The notes under the pieces: model-generated
The model's database searches: none
The model's input: only the letters and a program-made list of their open reading frames with translations
Told to the model about the DNA's origin: nothing
Translations under genes and position numbers: made by a program
DNA from: Pelargonium tetragonum
Taxonomy: Eukaryota; Streptophyta; Magnoliopsida; Geraniales; Geraniaceae
Direction of reading: 5' to 3'
Assembly: GCA_036897445.1 (NCBI GenBank)
Contig: JAYMTL010000111.1
Coordinates: 1 to 64,000, forward strand
Length of the DNA: 64,000 bases
In this document: piece after piece, positions 51,901 through 62,760 of the stretch
How the letters are laid out: the number at the start of each line of letters is the position of its first letter
Position numbering within the stretch: position 1 is the stretch's first letter

Positions 51901-53571
51901 GAACAAATCCTTACTTCTCAAAGGAGCTCCCGTGCAAGGGATAAATCAATATTAAACCTTGTTTTAGAATACACTTAATAGATTACGGGAGAACAAATTT
52001 TAGAGCAGTTGCTTTAGCGCCTCAATCTGGTACCCTATATATAAAGAGATAAAGGAGTCCCTAATGTTAAATGCTAGTGAGATTTTCCTTGCTCCTTTTT
52101 GACCTGGACGGCCCTGAGTATAGAGCTTACTCTCCTATTAAATTCTCATAAAAAAGCAGTAGTCTGATAAATCTCTTTGAACCTTTTAATTTATAGAGAG
52201 CAATTCCTTCGTTAGCTTTTGTCTAAAAAGAAATTTAAGTTTTTACTAGAATTGAGTTTGCGCCCTTTATACAGAACTGTGGCTTTGTAGTAAAGTAGAT
52301 AACTCTTTATAAAAATTTAGGACCAAAATTCTGATTCATAATTCAAAGGGAGGCCTGTTAAGAATCGTGGATCACGCCCTTAACTAGATTTTTAAATAAT
52401 AAAGATATAAAGTCAAATTTCTTTTTTATAGGTTATTTAGGATTAGAATACCATTGGGAGTCTTTTTACTTCTTATCTGTTATAATCAAACTTTTCCCTC
52501 ATTAGATTAGGATCTCTACTTTTAGTTTTGTTCTAAGTTTATTTGTTAAACAAAGCCTTTTTATCTTCTTGTAATTATACTCCCTAGTCTTATAATATTA
52601 GGATTTAACTACCTCGAGGTTTATCCATGGAATCGGGGATACCTAAAATTCATGCAATTAAAGGGACAATCCATTTCTTTTTTAAGGGGATTTCCTGTTC
52701 TAGAGTCCTTTTTTTTATCTTATTGGGTTTTTTCCTTGTACACACAAGGCATATGGGTCTCCTAGATTTTTGGACCCTTTTTTAATGCATACTCCTTGAC
52801 AAAAAAGAATTTTATTCACTTGCAAATTGCTAGGAATATTGAACAAAAGGCCTCCATCTAGAAGGACGATGCTGTTCGTTTCTTTTTAATTAAAACTTAG
52901 CTTTTGTTTAAGAGGGGCCCTTTATTCTCTATTTTCTCTATTGAAGTGACTACTATTTTTCTAATTTTACTGAGTTAAAGGTAAAGTAAAATATATCCCT
53001 GTCTTTTTGGTTAGGGGCTTACTCTTATGAAAAGCAGTAGGTTCTAATTTTGCCGAATAAAAATAGAATTACACCCCAAAGATTCAAACTTTTTTTCTGA
53101 AGTCTCGTTACTTGGAAAAGTCTTATAAAGCTTCTTTCGTAACACCGGAAACACACTACCCTAAACCTATGTATTTTACATCAAGATCAAGAGGATTTGC
53201 TTACTAAATAAACAGAGTTTTTACAATTATCTATTAAGCTTACCCGTTTGCGGAATTCTTTGCCTTTCTTCTAATAACTTCTTCTATTTATTAAATTAAT
53301 TGACTTGACCACCCCTTACTTGGAAAGGGTACACTCTATCTATGCAGCCCCTAAAATACAATAGCATGCAATTCTATCTAAAAGATTTACCCCTTATAAT
53401 TTTGTATTTGAGACGTTTCCCGCTTATGCTTTTTTTGATAGATCAAAGAAATTCTTTTAGCTGAGTGTCTCCTACTCTAGTCAAAAATCTATAAACATAC
53501 AAAGGTTTTGATGAATAAAAATTCTTTCGAACGCAGCCCTTTAGTATACATACTTAGATTTTCCGGTTAAT

Positions 53572-53583
53572 AAGGAATTCCTT
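53572..53583. repeat. Perfect GGAATTCC-core mini-palindrome
   Basis: AAGGAATTCCTT is identical to the copy at 44,753-44,764. Shorter relatives are AGGAATTCCCTT at about 1,233 and AAGGAATTCCC at 55,701. Exact recurrence of a GC-containing 12-base palindrome points to a common source or to active symmetrisation rather than chance. Confidence 0.65.
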
Positions 53584-55373
53584 TAACGTTCTACCGAGTA
53601 GTCCTTTTTTGGCACTTACACTGGATTTACCCGATTAACAAGGAATGCCCCCGAGAGAGCCCAGGATCGGAAAAATTTACCCGTAGCTGCCCAGCTATAT
53701 TAGAATCCTTCTATTAACTAACTTGAAGTACGAACTCACTACCATCTAGTTTCGTTTATTTAACAAAGCACAGGAGGAATCCCTAGACTTCTCTTTGATT
53801 CTTAGAAGGAAATCCCAGGGGTAAGGCCTATATAACTATATAACTTCTGTTACAAGGGGAAACCCTATCACGAAGTCAAATTGAATAATAGGGGAACAAT
53901 TCCATAGAAAACAAGTACATTAGAGCGCACGGAAGAGGGCTTAAAATTAGCTTTGGCTTTTCGATACCATTCCTTACATTTCTATTTTTAGAAGGGCTGC
54001 AAAGATTTTCATTTATCAAGAAATTTCAGAACTGGAACAGGTATAGATATAAGATGAAGTTCTGCTAAGGATTGGTATACTTCCTTTTTGAGAAACGTTA
54101 AGGTTAGGAAACTTTTTTTCTACTCTAATTAAACTAAAAACTCTTCTACCCAATTCTGTTCTGGTCTGGGTCTTTGCCTAGCTTTTTGGAGTTGGGGCGC
54201 TGCTTATTTTTGTTATAGTAAGGGAGTTCTTTTAGGAGATACCAGGTGTTTTCTTTGTGTCAAGAAGGGAAGTAAGAGGCCTCCTCCGTTACGTTGCTAA
54301 ATCTAGTATACCTAATAACTTTTATTATAGATATCCTGGATTCAAAATGAAAAGCATAACAACCTCGGTTGGATCAGTTAGCTTTCTTGAGATTTTTTTA
54401 TGGGTCTTATGGGATTCCCCTCCTTTTTTGGTGCCTTCTCTGATATTTTAATAAATACTCAAGGTAAAAATTTGCTTAGCTTTCTGGGATGCCTATGATA
54501 CTTAATTGATTTGAAATTACTTTGAAATAGAGGCGAAAAAATTAGCAACTTGTGAATTTGATAAGTTATCTTTTTAGTAATAAAGGGTGTGGAATAGTTT
54601 CAAGAATCTGGGTAAAGTGTCAAACTTAGCTTGCAATTCTAAGGAAGAGGAATAAACAATATAAAAAGTGAAGGGTAGAGGAGTTTAATTACAAGAAGAT
54701 AAAAAGGAGGCTTGGCTATAACTAAATCGCTTTAAGTCTGATATTATATCTAAAAGGGGGTCCCTCAACTCAGTGAAATTGAGAAAAGAAGTCGAGATCT
54801 TGGAAACAAACAGAGTTTTAGGTCTAGGTGTCCTGGTACAGAGCTTTTGGTTAAAGTTAAAAAGTGAAACAGGGCAGTCCTGGTTACAAATAAAAAGGCC
54901 TTTGTACACGGAGCCGGGTAAGAGTATTTAATGCGGAAACTCTTGAGTATTGTAATTCTCGCTTTTTCCGTATTAAAGGGGTACAAACGGACCCAAGATT
55001 CCCTAATGAACGAGTAGAGCAGTACAGTGGATCTATTAAAAATTCCCCGGGCTTCTAAAAATTTTTAATAAAATAATTTAGAGCTTTCCTTTATCTTTAT
55101 ACGGATTACCTAACACTAGAAAATCTCTTTCAGTATTAGGTATTCCCCAAGCGGGGCTTTAATAAATTAGAAAAAATCGTACGCAAGACGGACTTCAACG
55201 TGGGTTAAAAAGCAAAAATATTGCGAAATTCGCCTATAAAACGAGGCGTTCCCTGGCACCGGGTTCGACTAAGGAGCTTTATACTCTCTATAAAATGACT
55301 AAAGAAAGTCTTATCGTATCAAAAAAAGTTATTGAAACTTGTTCTGAATCTCGAATACTAAATTTGACTTATG

Positions 55374-55385
55374 AAGGGGCCCCTT
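55374..55385. repeat. Perfect GGGGCCCC-core mini-palindrome
   Basis: AAGGGGCCCCTT is a perfect 12-base palindrome. One-base variants of the same core occur at 3,166-3,177 (AAAGGGGCCCTT), 18,664-18,675 (AAAGGGCCCCTT) and 52,911-52,923 (AGAGGGGCCCTTT). Chance would give well under 0.01 copies of the perfect form in this window. Confidence 0.75.
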
Positions 55386-58300
55386 TCACAAAACATACGC
55401 ATTAGCTTTTGCAGGTCGTAGAAGCAGTACTTTTTGAGAGTACACGGATACTCCGTTCCCTTTTTAAGTTTAAAAAGCTAAAAAAGCTTGTTACTATCCT
55501 ATAAAGGATTTTTAGGGAAATGCAGGATTGTAAAAATACCCAAAGAGTTTATGCTTCCAGATTCTAGTAGAAAGTCGTTACAAGGGCATACGCCAACAGA
55601 AGTGAATAAAGCATTTTTTAGTTGTAAGGTTAAGAGAAATCAACTAACTTTTGTAGGTCAGTAGTTTTTTTGTTTTAGTTGTGGATTCTTTCCTATTTTT
55701 AAGGAATTCCCTTTTGGGTTCTATCTAAAAGAAAGTATAGGCAATGGGAGATTAGGAAATAGTAGACACCTATCCATAGGTAAGGCAAAAGAAAATGACC
55801 GGGGGTACTGGATTAAGAAAGACATTAACATAGGATAGATCCGCTATTAGGAATCCGAAAGCTTATTATTGGATTTCCTTATCTTTTATTAATAGGGAGG
55901 AATCTAAAGAAGCAAAAGCTACACTTCCCTACTGCAGGAATTCCAACGACAAGATAAAAAAATAAGGGGTTCGTTACGCATTATAAACTTTTCAGTATAA
56001 TTATTAAGACATTTATAGGTACTCCGGGAGCTCTTGAAAGCAGTTCTTTTATTTAGAAAGCCCTACTAATATTAAGATAGAGACTGAGATTCTATTCCGG
56101 AATTCTCTGTACTAAACTAAAAGGTATCCTGCCTGGTTCAGAGAGGACTCTCTTTGACGAAACCTATATTTCCTAAATAAACCTGCAACTCTTTATTCTG
56201 ACTTCGGCGGATACAGAATTTTAGGGGTTATAACTCTCCTGTTTAGGCGACTCATATTCCTTGAGACTTAATTGTTTATTATTCTTATACAGATTAAGGC
56301 AAGTCGTTGTAAAAACTAAAACTCCCCTTTATTCTGCACTCTCAATTTCATGTTACTAAATACCCAGTGACTTAAAGGAGCCTAACTTTATTCTAATGGT
56401 ACGACTTGAACCTTATCTATTACCTTTTCATTTACTTAGTTTTACATACCCCTAGGATTCTTTATTCATTTTTTGGCTGCTTCAGCTTGTACTATATTGA
56501 AAAATTGAAAGCCTTTATGCTCTAGAAAATTCTGTGGGGACATGTTGGGTATTTAAATTATATAAAATAGAAAAACCTTACTACTGCGATATTATACGGA
56601 ACCCCTCTGAATGGATTCATTTTAATAAGTTTTCCACTGAAGATAGAAGACAGCCAGTGTACAAGGCAAGCTTTTACTTTATTATAGTATGAGCCTTCCT
56701 TATTTAATTGATTAGAAAACCCCTTTGTTAGGTAATAAATTCAAGATTGGGTTCTGTATTAATTCAGAGTTTGACAAGGATAAATTTGTAGTGGATTTCC
56801 TCGAGAGACGTTCTTTCTTTCGTTGTAGGTACTCTAGTTTTAACTAAAACTTTTTTCATTTTCATTAAGGACTTACCACAAGTATAAACGGCCTATAACA
56901 TATTGAATCCAGATTTAGTATATTGTTTCCTCTAAATTTCTTAACAACCAAAAAAGTTATAACTGCGAGGAATTTAAACTGACTTTATTTAATAGGCAGT
57001 CTCTTGGGAAAAGCTTTTGCATTTTATATTAAATAATTTGATATAATAGGGAGATTTGCCCTCGCTCTAACATATAAGAGCATACACTACAACTCGCAAG
57101 ATAAGTATTTCCTTTTATGGTTATAAGGTAAATTTTCTGTAACTTAGGAAATGTTAAAAGTACATTCTATATAGTGACAAGAAATCTCCGCGGTTCCCTT
57201 ACTGAAAGTGGGCATAATGTGAAATTTGTATGTATTTTAAGAGGCTTATTTCCCTTTTAGGATTTACCAATTCCTATAGGAGAGTCTTGGGTAAAGTTGG
57301 ATGAAATTATAGACTCTTACAAAAGATATATTATATACATTGACACTCGAATGAAATGCGGAATTGTTATCATTTACTATATTTTTTTGTACGAAAAAAG
57401 CCCCTAGAAAACAAAGAGTACGCTCAAAGGAAACAGGATAAATATTAATAAGATTCTTGACTTGAGAATTTCCGTAGAAGTAGTCCAATGCTTGAGAAAA
57501 AGAACCCAAGCTCCCGTAGAACCAGAGTAATAAAACTGAAGCCAGAATTTTAAGGCTTTTCAAAAATCCCCTTATTGCTAAGAAAACCTAAGGGAGTGTG
57601 GCATAGAAATTTCCCCAACATAGTATAGAAGAGGAATCCCCGAAAAGTTCTCAGATTTAAAGCCATTTCCCTACTTAATAGGAGTAAAGTTGTTATATAA
57701 TCTGAAACCCGAAATATAGGGAAAATTCCTTTGCCTTTTACCGTCGTGCTTAGTTTCAATTCTAATAGAAATAGGTTTTATCCGTATAGCGTTCCCCTTT
57801 TAACGCCAGGGGGAGAGTTAATCTTTTTAATTAATATATAACGTAAAGTCACTTACAAATTTCATGCGGGTACCCTTTCATTTTCTAAGTTTCTTACAAG
57901 GGTTGCTCGTCTATCTCGGATTACTGGTTTTTAAAATAGAAATTATCCTTGTAGAGAGGCCCCAGTCTGGGAGAGTTGGATAACTCGATAAGGCTAACTG
58001 GAATTTCTTGATAAGAAAAAGAGGAGTCTATTACAAAGGAGAGGCGGCAAGGCAATTGGAGCACTTTTCAATAAGGAAAATTGACTTAACAATTTCTCAA
58101 TTAGAAATAGGAGCTAAAGCCTTTGTTTGTATAAGTCTAGTTAAACTTAAACAATGTTTATCTGTTTTATCTCCTAATTTCAGAATAAGAAAAGGGTTAA
58201 TTCTTTTTTTATAAGGAGATCCTCGGATTGGGCGGCACTGCGTTAAAAGGTTCGGGGCTTTAAGAAGGGGGAAGCCTCTTTTTTAGGGTCCCTTCGCCCT

Positions 58301-61236
58301 GCACTTTCTTTAGAAGTTAGCTGCTCTAGAATTGGGTTTTTTTACAAAGAAATAAGGAAAGGTTTATACAACCGCAAAGTGTTAGGAATTTTGACTATTT
58401 TACTATAGGAATCAGTGTCTGCTAATTAAAAAGAGCTACCCTTTCGCTCCTATATTATAATATTATAAAGAAAATATCTACGAATTCCCTTCGACTTATC
58501 TCTACTAGTATATAGAAAGAAAGGCTTGCAACAATAAAAATCTTATTTTCAAGTTATGATCACTTTCATGAAAACAGGATTTTTGTGAATATATCTCTTG
58601 ACTAGCAACTTTTATATCTTGTATTTGAAAGGCAATTTATGACTCATCCCGGTAATTCGTTGGTTTACGCCTTCCGTCTCTGGTTTTTATTCTAAATACC
58701 TTATCAAACAAAGGAAGAAACCTTGACTTTTTTTTTCGTTGGGTACTCTTTACTTACCGATTCGGTAGCTTTTGTAAGCCTACTACAGGTGCGAACTTCT
58801 TTTATTTTCAAAAATCCCCGTATATAGACGAACTCTGAATCAGAACCCTAATAAAAAAGGATTCTCTAAGCTATTTAGTAGATGGCTTAAGTAGGGTGTT
58901 CTATATTATTACTCGAATAAACCTTCACATTCGTAAAATCAAAACGCTTTTGAGGCAAGTTTACTTGGGTTCAAGTCCTCTGTTATCATTAAAACTACAG
59001 CCAAGATATAGATTGGCGATATTAAGCGCTTAACAGTCATGCGTGAGACAAAGGGTCATTCCTCACTCCTACCAAGGTCATAAAAAGAGGGATGGTGCCC
59101 AGTAGATGTAGAAATCGGTGTTATAATATTCTACTTTGTTCGTATACTATGGTAAAGGTAAATCTCAGATAAGAGTGACTTCGACTAATAAAAAGCTAGG
59201 TTGATATTAATCATAGTGATGGAGTGGGCTTGAACCTGTGGTATTCGTTCGCTTGTAGCTTGCTGCTTACTTTCCCATTAAAAGTCCGGACAAGCAAGGA
59301 CATTAGCAAGATATGTTTGCCAACAAAACCCTGACTTATTTCCTTTCAGCGGATTCCTTTGCTGCTACAAGAATACCAATTAGCACCACTCGCTTTACCA
59401 AGAATACTAAGGCCAGCTAGTAGAGTTTACACTTGGGACTTCAGAATCCGTTAATACTTAGACTAGAATTGAGCCGTATATTCCATTTAGAATCTTTTAT
59501 CAGTTAGCAACACCATCTATCAGACATGCTGACATGAAAGTGAGTCTAAGCTCATAGTATCTATTTTCCAAACAAGTAAGTTTGTTTATCCTAGGAAATC
59601 AAAACTCATTTGAAAAGCATTTTCCTCAAGCTAAGAAAAGAAAATTCTGTATATTTCCTAAACTTATAGAAATTCCTAGGACAGCCCTCTCACAAAGACA
59701 AGAAGATATGGTTCTCCTTTAGCAGCTCCTAATAACTCTAGGAAAAAAGAAATTAGATAGGCAATTCTTAGAAATTGTAGAAAGGGATTCTCTAAACTCC
59801 AGTAGAACTCTTAAGGAATGTACTAAAATCTCCTCGCAGCAACTTTCACTGCTTTAATAAGGATTCGGACCAGAGCTTGTTACATAGGAGGCTTGTACAT
59901 TTTCAGAGTTATTTAGAAAACTGACAGAATAAATAGTTAATTCCAGGATAAAGAAGTGCCATTAGAAACTTATTCAGTAAATACTTTCAACAAATACTAA
60001 AGAAAAAAGAAAGATGAAATAGAAGCCTCTAGATATCATTGTTTAGGTACTTCCTCTAAGCGGTTCATTTACTTCAAATGGGTCGACCTCTGAGAAATAG
60101 AAAAGGAAAACCCCGGAACCCCATTTACTATAAAATAGAAAGTTTATCGCTTATCTTTCTGGATACTATAAATACTATAAGTAGGAAGCCCCTAAAAGCT
60201 AAACAAAAATAAGGAAGATAAGTGAAAACAAAAAAAGCTCTGAACTTATTATAAATTCTTCCTTTTACTGCCTGTTAATATACAGAGTTTTCTAATTCTA
60301 GGAGCAATAGTTGGAATAGAAAGAGAGAGAGACTTTGTATTCCCAGTACTCTTGTTAGGGATCTTTTGGAGCTATTGTACTTAGTGTAGCTTACAGGAGT
60401 GTTTAAGAGTTTTAGTAGTAATTTGATAGTAATTACAGTTTATTATTCTTAGATGTTAGAGTTCTACTTTGTTAAAGGCAAGATTTATCTTGTGCTATGC
60501 TTTTATCGAAAAGGAGGGTTGTTCCTTATACAGTACAGAAAGACTTCTCTCTTACCGAGTCCGAGTAACCCTTCGTGGTTAGGAGGTTAAAGCATAATGG
60601 GTATTATAGATATAACATTCATACACTATAAGGATCTCCTACTTCCTACTATAAAAAAGAAAACAGGCTCTACCAATTTCGCTTCAAATCTTTATCACTC
60701 AAATATTTACTATCGAGAAAAAACCTTAAAGCCTTAAATACTTGTTGTGACTTCCCAGATAAAGGACCTGTTTTCTTAATTAAATACCCGGAACCTGAAC
60801 TTATAACCTATTAACCTAGAACTACCTTTCCTTTCTAATAGACTCCTTATTTGATTTGAAATATAACTATAGCTATAAACCCTTAATTATAATATAACTA
60901 GGAAGCCTTTATACATTATTCGCTACCATTAAAATCTCTTCTTGACTTTCGAACTTGACTTGCACCCAGATTCTGTTACTTGTATTTTCATATCAGGATT
61001 CTTCCCTATATTAGCTGGAGTTTACTGGCCTGGAAATGGCTTAACCTCTTTAATCAGAACTCCGAAACCTGGATACATAATAAAACGGACTCTCTTTATG
61101 CTTGCTTGTTCTGCATACCTTTTGACTTCTCTAATTCATACTATAGAGCTAGACTTTCATTTCTTTATCTTACTCTTTGTAGCTATTTAGGAAGTTTAGA
61201 TAGCGAGCTAGACTGGAACCCTACTTATTAAGAGAG

Positions 61237-61340
61237 ACACCCATACCCAGTGCCAGATCCATACCACCGATGAGAGAAGGTGCCTGAGCCTGTACCATAA
61301 CCATGATACCCATGACCAAGTGGTGCTAATGGTGTTAATG
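61237..61340. other. GC-rich patch with CCATACC-like subrepeats
   Basis: About 100 bases with visibly higher GC than the surroundings, containing imperfect CCATACC, CCATAACC and CCATGACC units. Read on the minus strand one frame gives a glycine, tyrosine and histidine rich string (GHGYHGYGTGSGTF and similar), about 35 residues open between stops. It could be a decayed minisatellite or a fragment of a transferred gene. No family is assigned. Confidence 0.45.
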
Positions 61341-61581
61341 TATTCTGTAGCTAGTATAGATTAGACAGTATAAGAGAGTAATAGATAGTTCTTAATAGTT
61401 ATTATTCTCTTATAGTGTATTCTTTTCTAATAAGTATTCTCTTTAATGTATTACTCTATATAGTAGGGCTTGTTATTAGGGCCTTTTATAGTTAGAATTC
61501 CTCTTGCTTTTGTAGCTTATCGATAAAGAGGATACTCACTTAGAAGAATGAGTAGTAAATCCATCTTACCGCCCGAAATGA

Positions 61582-61594
61582 GGTAATGTAATTA
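61582..61594 (+). repeat. GGTAATGTAATTA word, copy 7
   Basis: Exact copy, preceded by ATGA and followed by GGAAATATACC. It lies about 50 bases past the GAGGATACTCAC word that is shared with the inverted block at 30.95 kb. Confidence 0.7.
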
Positions 61595-62509
61595 GGAAAT
61601 ATACCTGATAGAGCATACTTACACTAAAGGACCAACATCAAGATCAAGAAAAGAAAAACCAGGTTCTACAAAATACAAATTACTTGAGCTAAAACTCTTT
61701 CATTATCAATAAATTTAGAATTCCACCACTTGTTAAGCTTAACCTTCTCCAACTCAATCAATCACTAAAAGCAAAAGACTCCTTTTAGCTACGCATCCAC
61801 TATTCCAGGATAAAACTCTTTTCAACAAATACTCTATTAATTGATTAACACGCTAAAGCTATTATCTAGAATGCCTTTTGCTGTTCAGGTACCTCTTGGG
61901 ATGGGATACATTTACCTCTGAAAGAATTTTCTTTCATACATTCTAAATTATCTGACCTTTAAGAAAGCCTTGTTAAAACAGTACTCTTTCAATTCCTATC
62001 TCATTAATTCATTAAAGCTGAATAAAAAAGGGCTAAATACCCAATAACACAAATAGGGAAACCTTTGTCTCTTTAACACCCCAACCCAAGAGCTTCAAAA
62101 CACTAAGAAAAAAGGAATACTGATTCTACAGCCAAAAGTGTCTAAAAAGCTCTTTATCCTGAATTTAAGGGGGCCTCTTAGGCCTTTTTTGTACTAACCT
62201 ATTTCTAGTTCAATTCCTTAGATTTGCAAGCCTTCAGTATAGGGGTCTTACTATCAAAATAGTTTCTAATTCCTTTGATGACATAAAGGCAACTCCCTTA
62301 AATGAGAAAGGACTTACCTAATGAGGAAATCTCGGGTTCTTTGTATTATGGTCCTGGCCCTAACCTTATAGGATTAGTATGTATATCTATAGTAGTATAG
62401 TATAACTCTAGTAATTGTATTATCTAGAATGTCTTTTTTCTGTCGCTGGGTTGTAAGTTTTTATTGCAGCTTTTTAGCAGGGCTTGTAATATAAAATTCT
62501 TGAATAGAG

Positions 62510-62760
62510 TAATACAAAGACTCTAGCTGCAGGTAAGACATAAGGCAGAAGTAACAAGTATAATATAATAAAGTCAAGAAGAAGAGGTAAGTCAGAAAGC
62601 AAGACTAACTATAAATCTATCATAGAGCTTCCTACGCTATCGCTTCAGTAGGTAGGAGAGACGTGTACTCTTAATCTTTCTAAGTCTCATATAAGGTACC
62701 CGTTCGTTCCTTTTTTCTAAGGCTTTCCTTGTTTAGAGGTTTACTATCTATAAGAGTCTT
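62510..62760 (+). repeat. Dispersed repeat family A, diverged copy
   Basis: The stretch has GTAAGTCAGAAAGC near 62,587, CGCTTCAGTAGGTAGGAG near 62,640 and TCTAAGGCTTTCC near 62,718, in the same order as the 9.5-kb copy. It lacks GATAAAAACAAAG. Alignment would need gaps. Confidence 0.4.

Larger units (their letters stand above)
48431..59600. other. Gene-free DNA downstream of nad9
   Basis: No gene seen. The first inverted repeat after the nad9 stop is TAGG-TGTT-CCTA at about 48,442, too weak to call a processing signal. The best-preserved mini-palindromes of the window (48,971, 53,572, 55,374) lie here. Confidence 0.5.
59600..62500. other. Low-palindrome block
   Basis: About 3 kb with few GG/CC clusters, the GC-rich patch at 61,237, and words shared with the 29.9-31.2 kb block. 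Two overlapping frames at 60,942-61,231 look open but start at non-conserved positions and match nothing. Confidence 0.45.
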
